Below are positions 16,995 to 27,034 of a stretch of DNA of 64,000 nt, piece by piece (position 1 is the stretch's first letter; every line of letters begins with the position of its first letter). Origin of the DNA: Saccharina japonica (Eukaryota; Sar; Phaeophyceae; Laminariales; Laminariaceae); the NCBI GenBank assembly GCA_008828725.1, contig MEHQ01001197.1, positions 186,001-250,000 of the forward strand. The letters are read 5' to 3'. The position numbers were made by a program, and so were the translations under genes. Below the pieces are notes generated by a model, which searched no databases, was not told where the DNA came from, and worked only from the letters and a program-made list of their open reading frames with translations.

Positions 16995-17330
16995 ATGGTT
17001 GCGCTCATTATCCGGCGCCCCAGTCCCCCTTTCTTTGGCTACCTATACGACCTATATCCCACCAACTACTCCAAGCCCACCCCACCGAGTCCGCACACCG
17101 GTACACTTCCCGATACATTCGGCAGGCAGACAGGCAGCAAGCAGACGAGCAAGGAATCAAACAGACCCCCACCCGCACGCACGCACGCGCCCGCTGTTCG
17201 AAAACCAGCAGAGGAGGAACCGACGGCGCATCTAAAACAACTATACATACAACCTAGAGACAATAGACAAGAGAAAATTATGGTGGTGTCGGGACTTGGG
17301 GGAAGAAAACATGCTTTCACGCGAAGCTGA
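16995..17330 (+). CDS. Pro-rich hydrophilic ORF (U1)
   Basis: ATG, 111 codons: MVALIIRRPSPPFFGYLYDL, TNYSKPTPPSPHTGTLPD, RKPAEEEPTAHLKQLYIQP. There are no indels against U2. All three + frames are open here because of low-complexity sequence, so the open frame alone is weak evidence. It lies just downstream of the 35-bp minisatellite. Confidence 0.28.
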   Translation: MVALIIRRPSPPFFGYLYDLYPTNYSKPTPPSPHTGTLPDTFGRQTGSKQTSKESNRPPPARTHAPAVRKPAEEEPTAHLKQLYIQPRDNRQEKIMVVSGLGGRKHAFTRS

Positions 17331-17343
17331 ACCTCGACCAAGC

Positions 17344-17376
17344 CAAACCCACACCCACCCACCCACCCACCCACCC
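17344..17376. repeat. CCCA microsatellite (U1)
   Basis: Tandem CCCA just downstream of the CTL last exon. Also at about 34788-34808 and 54659-54687. Confidence 0.9.
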
Positions 17377-17504
17377 GACCCAACCCGCGCCCTTTGATTC
17401 TGACCTATGATATAAGGCGCCCCCCACCCCCTCCCCTCTCGCCCAAAGAGAAAAATCCAAACCAACAACAAAAGGACAAGCTGCTATATACCAGAAATAC
17501 CACC

Positions 17505-17828
17505 CTACGAGACAGCGTAGCTCTGAGCCCCGTGCCTCGCAGGCGGGGGGCTCGAGTGAGCCTGGATGTTTGTGCCGTGTCGGTTCACCCAGCTCTTGAG
17601 GTCGTTCTCGGCGAACTGCTGGGACGGCGGGAACAGCTCCTCGACCGCCACGAAGCACAGCAGGATGGTGGTGATGGCCATCCCGTACACCGAGGTGATC
17701 ATCTTGCCTGTGTAGTACGCCAGCACCGCCGTCATTATCGTGGGCCCCACGATGGAGTTCAGCTTCGACCGGATGTTGGATTCCATCGCGAAGTACGCGC
17801 AGACGGTGGTCACGGCGGTCACGAAAAG
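17505..17828 (-). pseudogene. CTL/SLC44 choline-transporter-like, last exon (U1)
   Basis: An open 324-base minus-strand exon follows a TTGTGTTGGTTCAG acceptor. It encodes LFVTAVTT, a hydrophobic stretch, IVGPTIMTAVLAYYTGKM, SVYGMAITTILLCF, VEELF and FAENDLKSW, ending in a short hydrophilic tail and TAA-independent stop at its left edge. This is the conserved C-terminal helix pair and acidic DEE(L/M)F/FAE signature of CTL proteins. The substitution VAVEELF is less typical than the DEELF seen in U2. The exon itself is intact, but the preceding exon (19698-19825) is broken, so the gene as a whole is probably dead. A shorter functional product has not been ruled out. Confidence 0.8.
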
Positions 17829-17879
17829 CTGAACCAACACAAGCGGCAAGAGACGGACAGACGGACAGGAAAAAACGGA

Positions 17880-18980
17880 CGGAGCGCGTTTCGATCGAGG
17901 GAGCGAGGGGGGGGGGCAGCGACGAACTTTAGTGGGTTTTTTTTTTAAGTTTTAGCCACAGTAGTTCAAGTGTGTTACACGTACGAGTACAAATACGTAC
18001 GAGCTGGGCCAGCCTTAAAACGGATTTTTCTTGGTGATGTTCTAGCACCGCCACTTTCGCGAGTTAGGATTCCAAAATTGGAAGCATTGATTATGACCTG
18101 TTATTGAAGATGCAAAAAAAAAAAACGTATACGCAAGTTTCTGACCTGGTATAAAAACCGACTTGATGTCGCCGAGATATCCGCGAAGACTCAAAAGTAC
18201 CAACATTTATGATTTCTTAGCAGATTATTGACACTAAATTCATGTGACAGCAAAAAAAAAACACCGTTCCCGAACAACGTGAAGTTCAGTGTACACCATG
18301 CTTGAGGCACAAGGAGACGATCGATGTAAGTTGCATTGCCCAATTCATCATCCATCAAGATATACTTCGTATATCAAGAAAGCGATTCCATACAAAAAAC
18401 ATACAATGCCGAAAACGGCAGTATTACTGCGATGCTCCGCTCAGTTTTGCAACTTTCGGACTCGCATTTCAACCTCGTATTTTACTTATGCGTGTAAATG
18501 TTTTCCGAACCATCCCTTTTTATTTTTCGTCTTTTCACACTAGTTCAAAATAATTTTTATTTTCACGGGTTTTTGGATCGGCCATATATCCTGGCGGGAA
18601 AACAAAAAAAAAAACGGGATGGCACCTCAAAGGTCGGTTAGGACATAAACAACACCGTGTAAAAAAATCACGTTAAATACGTATTATTGAGCGGGGCATA
18701 GCCCATAGACCGCTCTGGCAGCGCCTTGGGTGACCCAGCTCCTAGTCCCCTGGGCTATCTACATACTGCTAAAAGGTTAAACCAAGTTCCTACCCAAACA
18801 AATACCTACAGTACAACACAGGCACGCCTCGGTAACGGCACGGTGGGAGCTTCCACTGCTACCGTGTAGACCAATAGTTGTGGTCGATCGATCATGGTAA
18901 TGAGGGCGGGGGGCGCGGAGAGGCAACGACCTCAAAAGCTTCGAGAGAAGAGCCTGAGCAGGCAGGCAAGGCGCATTTGA
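17880..18980. other. Region upstream of the CTL last exon on the minus strand, no clear exon (U1)
   Basis: A/T-rich parts with A runs near 18114 and 18252. Equivalent: 35330-36430 and 55190-56290. The possible CTL exon at 18982 begins at its right edge. Confidence 0.4.
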
Positions 18981-18981
18981 T

Positions 18982-19095
18982 TCACTTGACATAGACGGCA
19001 GGTTCGATGAGCGTTCTCGATGCTGCGAGTACAAACACATCGCTACTACCAAAGAAGGGACAGCTGCAACGAATCCACGCTTCCGCAGCACTGTT
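18982..19095 (-). pseudogene. Possible CTL exon between the two recognised ones (U1)
   Basis: A minus-strand open stretch reads AINMNSAAEAWIRC, then LAASRTLIEPAVYVK before a stop. It sits between the exon ending NAYVQ and the last exon beginning LFV, exactly where CTL proteins have an SA..A segment followed by a short helix. The SAAEAW and TLIEPAVY wording suits that place, but the splice sites do not join in a clean phase, and the U2 counterpart has a stop upstream of AEAW. This is an inference from position and a short match. Confidence 0.3.
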
Positions 19096-19131
19096 CATAT
19101 TTATCGCACCAGGGGGGGGGGTGTACTTCAT

Positions 19132-19410
19132 ATGCATGCATGGCTGTAGTCGTATGACCATAGACCCTCGCATCCCTACAACGCCGGGACGGAGCACTAA
19201 GGGTTTTCATCGACCAGGCAGACATTGCTAGCACCAAGCGCGAAGCGCCGTGAGGTGTTCGGCGAGTCGAATGAAGGGTGAGCTGCATCCTACAAAGAAC
19301 CGCGTGTGAGGCGGACTTGCATATATGGATGACAGCTTCAATGAGTTACTTTAATTTCCGGTGTGGCCACTTCCAGAGACAGCAATGGGGGTACTATGTA
19401 ACTGCCTCGC
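19132..19410. repeat. Inverted repeat, left arm (U1 end)
   Basis: About 280 bp that is the reverse complement of 20341-20622, with moderate divergence. The 0.93-kb interval between the arms holds the CTL internal exon and the CAGG microsatellite. Confidence 0.88.
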
Positions 19411-19697
19411 TGGGGGGGAGGCTACACCGTGTCGCATTGTTTGGCTTGCGCAGGGGCAGGCAGGCAGGCAGGCGGGCGGGCTCATGCTTCATCCGGCAAC
19501 CTGTTATGGAACAGTTACAGAAATGCTGTACGCCATCTATCAACTATAGACAGCCCAGGCGGTGAGTTACGTGGGAACATAAAGCAAGGGAAAGCCAACA
19601 CCAGCATTCCAACAAAATAAACAAAACAAACAATACAGCAAAGCGCACTGTGAAACAGAAAGGGGGCAGCGTTTCGATCGTCATTTTTCGCACGCAC

Positions 19698-19825
19698 CTG
19701 CACGTATGCGTTCTTGTTTATAAAGCGGATGCACTTCTCCAGGCGCTAGATCTAGCATGCGCAGCAGCACGCGATGTAGTACCCTTGGCCTTTCTCTGGG
19801 TGTACGACAAGACCGCTTGGATCAT
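19698..19825 (-). pseudogene. CTL/SLC44 internal exon, broken (U1/U2 junction)
   Basis: Same exon as at 2184-2311, with the GTGCGT donor retained. The Cys-rich part reads YIACCCAC followed by two stops before LEKCIRFINKNAYVQ. It shares the loss of about 18 bases after AKG. Its partner last exon lies 1.87 kb downstream on the same strand (17505-17828), so the original gene ran across what is drawn here as the unit junction. Confidence 0.75.
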
Positions 19826-20340
19826 CTGCAACATGAAAAAAAACAAAAAAACACACGCATACGCACACAAACACAGTAGAGAGACAGGCGACGGCATTCC
19901 GCGTGAGCCCAGGAAGTCAGCATCACCCACACCAAGTTATGTACCCACGCAAGCCACGCGACGACCATTCAGCGAAGCTCTAACGACATCACGACTGTAC
20001 ATTCGCGGCAGTATCTCTGCTTACCCCCCCCTCCCATCCCCTATGGCCATACGGCTACGGCCATGCGTAACGTGACTGGATGCGTCGTCAATGTTCAAAT
20101 GACTACGAGGCGAGCAACGAATGAGTACCCCCCCCACCCCCCATACTCATAGGTTGGGTTGGCGTCGGTTGACGACGACGCAGTAAAACACGCCTCTCAC
20201 TGCGTGAACTAGACAACCAGGGTACCGTTTGTTTTTGGCGATCACCAAGGCTGGCGGTCGAGTTAGATCATTTGTGCGGGGTGGAGGACCTTTGCTCCGC
20301 ACGAGGGGAATGATCGTATCACGTAGTGTGTATATGGTAA

Positions 20341-20622
20341 GGCACCCACAAGGCAGTTGCATAGTGCTCCTATTGCTGTCTCAGGAAGTGGCCACACCAG
20401 AAAATAAATTAACTCATTGAAGCTGTCGTGCATGTGCAAGTCCGCCTCACAAGCGGTTCTTGGTAGGATGCAACCCACCCTTCATGCCACTTGCCCAACA
20501 CCGCACGGCGTTTCGCGCTTGGTACAAACAATGCCTGCCTGGTTGGTGAAAACCCAACGTGCTCCGTCCCGGCATTGCAGGGATGCGAGGGTCTATGGTC
20601 ATACGACTGCGGCCATGCACGA
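20341..20622. repeat. Inverted repeat, right arm (U2 start)
   Basis: Partner of 19132-19410. Confidence 0.88.
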
Positions 20623-21349
20623 CATGAGTACACCCTCCCCTCCCCGACTACCGGCAGTTACTCCGGTCCCCGCCATCTGTCTCTCCTCCCCCTCAGGAAA
20701 AGTCCAGGCGCACCACTGTCCGAAGAACCAACACGAAACCTCTACATACGCTCCATGAGTACATACCCACCCTCTCCCCTCAGCTTCCGCCCAGCCTCCT
20801 CACACCGAACACCCGCCCCCCATCCCCACCCTTGCTGCCCCGTTCAACCAGTAGCTTTAACGGCTTGGACCAGCTTTGATAAAATGGTTGATGTTGGTAG
20901 TCTCCACTACAGTAATAATAACTGATCCCGACAAAAAAAAAGCGGCTGAGGCTTGCTGCGATACGGGTATGTATAAAATATCACCTATATACCCTGGTAC
21001 GTATAGTTTTGCTGACACTCCTCCATACCTGCAGTACGCCAAAACTGGCTTTTGAGAAAACTGTTAGGCTTAACCCGACTAGCACTCCCATGGCTTCGGC
21101 GCTAACGAACAATAATTCCGGGACTGCAGTGGGATACATGTCGGGTGCAGTAATGGTCCCTGTATAGTGCCGGTATGCGCCAGCCAACAATACCGGCACT
21201 ATAGCGGCAACTACAACCGGCACTACTACTCCGCACACTGTCACACTGGTTATAATCTCGTCTGTGCCAAGCGATTTCGCAGGGGCTACGAGTATAGCGG
21301 GCAGCCGGCACTACTCAAAACCGGCACTATAGAGGGACCACTACTGCAG

Positions 21350-21351
21350 TA
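21350..21351. other. Empty MITE target site (U2)
   Basis: CTACTGCAG-TA-GTTCCCC without the element. The same empty site in U4 is at 58662-58663. Confidence 0.8.
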
Positions 21352-21467
21352 GTTCCCCAATTGAGGAGTATACTATTAGTCAGTAATAGTCGGAAAGTGT
21401 CACTGCTGTATGATACCCCTATGGTAGTAGTAGCACGCTGCGGCACTATTAATAAAACAAAGGCACT

Positions 21468-21573
21468 ATTGCGGGGGGTCAAAGTAAATAGGACCCACGG
21501 TAATACAAAAACCTATATATTTCAATATTTTCACTAACAATGTTTGGTCCTATTTACTTTGGTCCTCTGCAAT
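21468..21573. mobile_element. Small hairpin element (U2)
   Basis: Best-preserved pair of ends: ATTGCGGGGGGTCAAAGTAA and a near-complement ending GGTCCTCTGCAAT, with AAAGTAAATAGGACC perfectly mirrored. Confidence 0.55.
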
Positions 21574-22151
21574 AATGTTAATATATACAGGTGTGGATAC
21601 CAGGAACAAGACCCGCATGTTTGCAACGTCTGAAAAGAAGGGGGGGCGGTAGCTGTGATGGGCGATTTTTTAAGAGCGGCGCATCTGTCGAAAATAATGA
21701 AGGAACAAAAAGAAAGAAAATAAATTATTTTTCCGGCATTTTCGGCGGGAGGCTGTAGCTATCGAGAATTTTGCGTTTTGTTTCGTTGAGGTGCCCTCAG
21801 CAGCGTCGCCACCACGAGCGCTATGGGATTAGTTGATGCCTAGCGTGTTCATGTGCGTATTCAACATAAAACATCGAGAGCTATCCATGGTATATTTCAA
21901 CTCAGCGTAACTCATCGGGGGGTATGTGAAATATCATCAAGCAAAGAGCGCAAGGGGTCTTCTTCGTCGCGGCTGAAAGCACCACATATACGTGCATCAT
22001 ACAAAAACTAAAATAATTAATCGGTCTGGCCGTGTCCACGATGCCGAGCTTTGAAGATATGCAGCAAGTGTTTTTATCCCCCTGGCTTCCCAGGTGCCTC
22101 TTTCCTGGGTGCCATTCGACGCTCGTTCGATTGCGGGCAAGGTGCTCTCAC

Positions 22152-22290
22152 CACCACCACAACAGCAGCAGCAACAGCAGCAAGCAGCAGCAGCAGTAGC
22201 CTCAAGTTCGTTTGGTTTTAGGATGTTGTTGTCGTCGTCGTCGTCGTCTTTGTTCGCCTCGTCTGGTTTGCTTGTACTTGCTGTGCTCAT
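22152..22290 (-). CDS. Possible first exon, polycysteine run (U2)
   Basis: As in U1, with DDDDDDNN in place of DDDNN and an extra Gly. The GTGAGAG donor is retained. The CTL exons at 19698 and 17505 lie downstream on the same strand. Confidence 0.4.
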
Positions 22291-22569
22291 TGTTACGCAC
22301 GAGTACGTATCGTATGATACCTCGAGTGCTTGCCACACATAGCTCACGTGGCCACGCTTTCTAACTCTGGTGGTGAACATGGCAAGCCCTTGTCATACTC
22401 GTCAGAGGCTGGCTCAATCTGGCGCTGCTCCGTGCACACTATTGCCAGCTGCGGGCGGGGCTGGCCTCGTTCAGAAAGCGAGACCTACCGACGAGCCCCT
22501 CATGATAGATACCCCCTGTTCCCTTTTTGATGGCCATGCAGGCGTATGAAACCCTACACTAATCAAATC

Positions 22570-25500
22570 AAATCAACTGAGACACGAAACCGACGGCGAG
22601 TTAAAAAGTGCGACAAGTTTCCGACGGCGGTACTCCGACAGTAAAACACCGCCTCTCCCTAGCAATTTCTAGTATTAATAGGGGGACCTGGGAAAAAAGA
22701 GACGAAAAAGAGAGGCTGAAACTTCCAGGTCTTGCGAAGGCATTTTCGATACGGGTCGCTCAAGTTACGAGTTTTGTGTTTTATTTTTGTCCGATGAATG
22801 TGATGTGCCCTCTGCTGCGACGCCACCACGAGCGCTACAATTAGAACCTCGGCATAAAAATAGGCTCATTTAAACCATCTTGTGTAGAGCTATCGAGGGC
22901 ATTGAAACTAACTTGATGAGTTGGAGCATGTGGGATATTTCAATATTTGTCAAAAGGCTCCAAAATCAGCCATCCACGACGCCGAATTACACGTGCATGC
23001 CATTCTGGGCGGTCTGGTAACGACCGTTTGGTCTACATTTTTACACCCCAATGGTCCTTACAAACCCGCCCCCCCTTTCCTATGATATAACCCCTGCCCC
23101 GTCTCTTGTCGTCTCATCCGACGCTCGGATATGCGGGGGGCACTCTCTCGTTGCGACAATAACAACAGCAACATGCTGCATGCAACAACAGCAGCAACAA
23201 CGCAGCCTGCCGCTGTGCTCGCATATACGAGTTCCAACACACTCGTATACGTATGCTTGTTGTCGAGGTGTCGAGGTGGCTCTACAGGGGGTTTATCGTA
23301 TATACGTTTTGGTTGTTTTTGTTCTCGCTCGCAACCGATTGTCAAAGCTTTGTTGCCATCGCAAGCTTCTTCCTCTACTGCTGTGAGCTGTGTCTCGAGT
23401 GTCGGGGTTGTCCCGTAGCATCATATACGACGGGACGGCGTCTGCCTGCTGCTTGTTGCAGCAGCTACGTACTGCTGTGGCTTCTTGCTGCAGTGGGCGG
23501 CGTGCTTGACAAACTATATGCAGGTCAGTTAATTGCAAGATACTGTTGCTACAAGCAGATCAGGTTATTTCAAGATGCTGCTGCTGCTGCTGTACGTCAG
23601 TCAGCTGTGAGTTCGACCGATTGAGTGGCAAAAGTCAAAGTTAGTTGTCACCATTTTGGTTGGTTTTGGTGCTCGTGATTGGTGTACGTCACAATTTTCG
23701 CAGGACCCCCCACTGCGAAATTACCTCTACCGGCCCTCTCCCTGTGGATACGTGGATACCAGGTTCTATCCCCTAGACCGTGCCCCCTCATTGTCACTGT
23801 AATCCTTCAAGGCCATCCTGGCTCCTCGGGGGCACTCTGAAATTACCTCGTTCGTGATGATACTGACCCCCGAGAGTGTGGTAACGTGGTAACGCCATAC
23901 CAGGTATATACAACCCACCTCGGTGTGTCTAGTCTCCACACCCCACACCCCACACCAAACCTGAAGAAAGAGAACTTGCTAACCTGCTGCGGGACCACCG
24001 TCCCACATTTGGCGTCTCGGTTGGGATCCCATTTTCAGAGCAACGCTTTGCTTTTTAGAGCGGGCTGGGTTTTTTAATCCCCCGCACGTTTCGTTTGTTC
24101 CGTCTGCTGTGGTGCCGGACGAGACGAACCGCCCCAAGCCTACGTAGAAATTCGAAAAAAACTGAGCTGCGAAAATGCGTTCACGTGTTCAACAATGAAT
24201 ACTATCGCCGTCGCGGTGTACTCTAAACCAAAGGTGTCAGGAGACGGCACTACTGTCACCCCTCGACAGGCAGCAACTATAACACTATTATAACTATTAC
24301 CGCCTTGGCATGCCTTGGCTGACACCAAAACTACTCGGTTTCAGTGTGGAACACTCGGCCCTATATACACCCTTGACAGCAGTGCACCTTTTGCCTTGCT
24401 TGATACCTGGTACCTGGTATATACGTCTCGTGTGACTCGCGACATATTCTTATATACCATACATGGCTACAAATAGTAGAACCACTCTATCACGTAAACT
24501 CGTCGGAACACTATAGTATACCTGGTACGTTTATTTCAGACTGTTTAATTTTAATTTTAATTTAATTTAAACTATTTCTTCCCCCACAAATAGACACACA
24601 CTTCCTGAATTTTACAGCCAGCCTCAGATTGTGTCCCCCTCATACGGGATGTACATCCTACATGAGGAGATATAAAACCCGTAAGTACGCGCGATCGAAG
24701 TATTACACTCAGCTATTAATAGCAAAGATGAGCTTCGACGAAATCCTCGAGCTCACAGCTGTTGTTTTTTTAATTTTTTAATATTTGTCTTTGCTCTAAA
24801 TTCGTACGAAGTCCATGACGCTATTCTTTGAAATAACACTCAGACGTATATATCAGGTGCTGCATACTGAATGCGGTATGTACCACCTCACCTCGTGTCT
24901 GCTGGGCCTGGGCAGCTTTCCGTGCGTATCCCTGAACCCTCCGCGTCCGTGTTGATGTAAATATCACACTGCTGCAGTACGTACACCTTGGCAAATCCTT
25001 GTATATACATCCTTGTTATTCGTATGCTGCAGTCCGTATCCCCTACGATGATATCCAAGGAACCGCAAAGGTTTTCCTGTACACGCAAATACATGTACAG
25101 GGGGGAGGGCAGTGTTCGCGATGTAAATACATAGCGCGAACAGGAGAGTTTGTGGCGGTTTGCTATGACCTTATGCAGCTTTGGCGCTTTAATTATACAT
25201 ACAGGGGCAGCACAGGGCAAGTCAGCTCTTCGTATATGCAGGGTCTGCTATCGTGGTCGTGCTGGTTGCTGGTTCTCTGGCACACCACAAGGCACACACA
25301 CAAAAAAAAACACATTCGTGGGAGTTCCATTAAATCCATTCAAAGACACAGATGCTTACAGAGGCGTTATCATTTTGTAGAAGCCGGGAGCTCAGGACTA
25401 TCGAACCGGCACAAGATACGCCGCGCTAGGCTGGCCCTCACCGCTTATCGCGCAAGCTCTGGACACCCGTCGCTCCTCAGAGCACGGCTGCTTCTGTCGA

Positions 25501-25690
25501 TGCTCTCGACTATGGTGCTTGTGTACTACGAGGGTATAGCGAGCAAGTTGTTTTAGTGCGTGCGGCTAGTTGGTAAGGCTGTTTTCGAATAATCGGCGAG
25601 CCTGTGCCCCACGCCGAAAACTAGCGTCTCGCACCGTGAGATTCCAGCTGTCGGCCTTCTGGATACGGCTACTCGTACTCGTATAGTCTA
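22570..25690. other. Long region without a supported gene (U2)
   Basis: Counterpart of U1 5610-8300 plus the promoter-like insert at 24444-24783. U3 equivalent: 42960-45640. U4 equivalent: 59880-63000. Confidence 0.4.
24444..24783 (+). promoter_or_regulatory. Promoter-like insert with TATA box and short ORF, B-type units only (U2)
   Basis: About 340 bp absent from U1 and U3. It contains a 12-bp palindrome GGATGTACATCC (24647-24658), TATAAAA (24671-24677), TTACACTCAG about 35 bp further on as a possible initiator, and ATG at 24728 (MSFDEILELTAVVF, stop soon after). The layout is that of a polymerase II promoter with start and 5-prime coding end, as in a solo LTR-like or captured promoter fragment. 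No target duplication or terminal repeats are clear. Confidence 0.5.
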
Positions 25691-25845
25691 CAGCAGCCCC
25701 ACCTACTGCGTGCTCAGTGTGTCCCAGGACAGAGGAGGAGCAGTCTCGTGCGTTTGCTTTCGATGCGGTATCACATGAAATGAAGTCCTTGATGGATATG
25801 ATAGGGTTCGGAAGGTCGTGGATCTAAGAAACAAATGGTTGATAT

Positions 25846-26148
25846 TCAGCCTGCTCTTTTGAACTTTTCGGTGAAGGTTTGGAGCTTGAAGCTGGGTGAG
25901 GATCGGCCAACGAGCGCTCTCCTCTCCTCTTGCTTCTCGGCGAGGAGCGCATCGAGCCGCGACAGGCTAGCAAGGGTAATAGACTGCAGGTGTAGGCATA
26001 CATCCTTATCACCGTACGTAAGAGTGGTGCACGTACAAACATAGAAACTCGATCCATTGCCCTGAATCCATACTGAATCAAGGCCTGTCGAAGTCGTCTG
26101 CGACAGGAAGGTCCGTCGTTTGAACACAGCAAGTAAGCAAGCATCCAT
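25846..26148 (-). CDS. C-terminal exon of unknown protein (U2)
   Basis: Same frame as U1 8452-8754. One codon differs in kind between copies: Arg (CGC) in U1 and U3, Phe (TTC) here, Tyr (TAC) in U4. Otherwise it is nearly unchanged. Confidence 0.4.
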   Translation of the reverse strand: MDACLLAVFKRRTFLSQTTSTGLDSVWIQGNGSSFYVCTCTTLTYGDKDVCLHLQSITLASLSRLDALLAEKQEERRALVGRSSPSFKLQTFTEKFKRAG

Positions 26149-26374
26149 CTCTCACTCCAGCCCTGCCTCCCTCCGGCTTCGTGCCGGAACTACGGGGGAC
26201 TCGGAACACGTTCTGGGTTCTGGATCGCGGTTGTCAAAGCTTATGCGCACGCACATGTTTGTCTACCTTAGCAAGTTCTCGGCTACTACTGCTGTAGTAG
26301 GTAGTGCTGCTGTTACACTCTTTATAGCTACGACGTATATACTGCTGTATGCTGAGCAGAGCACAATCATATAG
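26120..26374 (+). CDS. Short ORF ending in a membrane helix (U2)
   Basis: As in U1, with one extra valine codon, LSKFSATTAVVGSAAVTLF in the helix region and a tail ending STII. Confidence 0.35.
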   Translation: MNTASKQASISHSSPASLRLRAGTTGDSEHVLGSGSRLSKLMRTHMFVYLSKFSATTAVVGSAAVTLFIATTYILLYAEQSTII

Positions 26375-26865
26375 TATTGCCGCACAGAAAACAAACGCTG
26401 TACACGGCACTGGCTATATAGGAAATCGAACCCAAAGCTGCTACGAGTGAACCTGAAAATACCTGTGATAGGGCCCGCTGAGCTGTCAGTGCCAAGTCCT
26501 CAATGGTGAGCACGCTTGCTGCGAGGGTTCTCCGCGTCTAGTTGATGTCTCGGAGAGGAAGGGAAAGGGGGGTGCAAGGGAAGAGCGAGGTCATGTAAAG
26601 CAACAGCAGAGCGCGAGAGATCAACCCACAAAATGATGATGATAGTAAATCAGGAGATGTCAGCGATATGGCAACAGCGAGAGGTTAGCGAGCAGTCTAA
26701 GGGTGGACGCTCGATACGCCGCATACTGCTACGTATGTATACTGACGCTGCGCATCTCAAGCGATTTAAGCGAGCACATGGCTTAAGCGCTTCACACACC
26801 TCCTCCTGTGGTTTGAACTTCGAAGTGCCCACTGGGGCAAATATCTGACTCGTAAACAAGGCATC

Positions 26866-27034
26866 GCAAGCTCTTATGCAAAACCCGGGATATTTTTTCA
26901 ACTATCCCCCCCTCCAAAATGGCGCGCACAACGCACAGCCTCAATCCTCATTCCACAGCCAACTGGTGTTTCTTGCTCGAGAGAGAGAGAGAGAGCAGCT
27001 AACCATTCACGGACAACGCGCCAAATTACTCACA
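26866..27034 (+). promoter_or_regulatory. Leader with short GA run (U2)
   Basis: The GA run is 26979-26995. The first upstream ATG of U1 is AAG here, but the next (ATGCAAAACCCGGG, 26876) is open into the exon at 27035, giving a different possible N-terminus from that in U1. Confidence 0.4.

Larger units (their letters stand above)
2136..19649. repeat. Full unit U1 (17.5 kb)
   Basis: Full-length repeat unit of the A type. It carries the 547-bp MITE and lacks the TATA-containing segment found in U2 and U4. It is nearly identical to U3 over its length and visibly diverged from U2. Because it follows a short unit, it has only the right arm of the inverted repeat near its start. Confidence 0.93.

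Noticed and set aside
18251-18325. Possible 75-base exon between a GACAG acceptor and a GTAAGT donor (VPEQREVQCTPCLRHKETID)
   Set aside because: The A run at its start differs in length in U2 and changes the frame, and no neighbouring exon could be joined. Kept only as a remark.
18690-18770. tRNA-like foldable stretch GGGGCATAGCCCATAGACC
   Set aside because: No acceptor stem, T-loop GGTTCGA box or anticodon arm of the right spacing could be found. No tRNA or rRNA was seen anywhere in the window.
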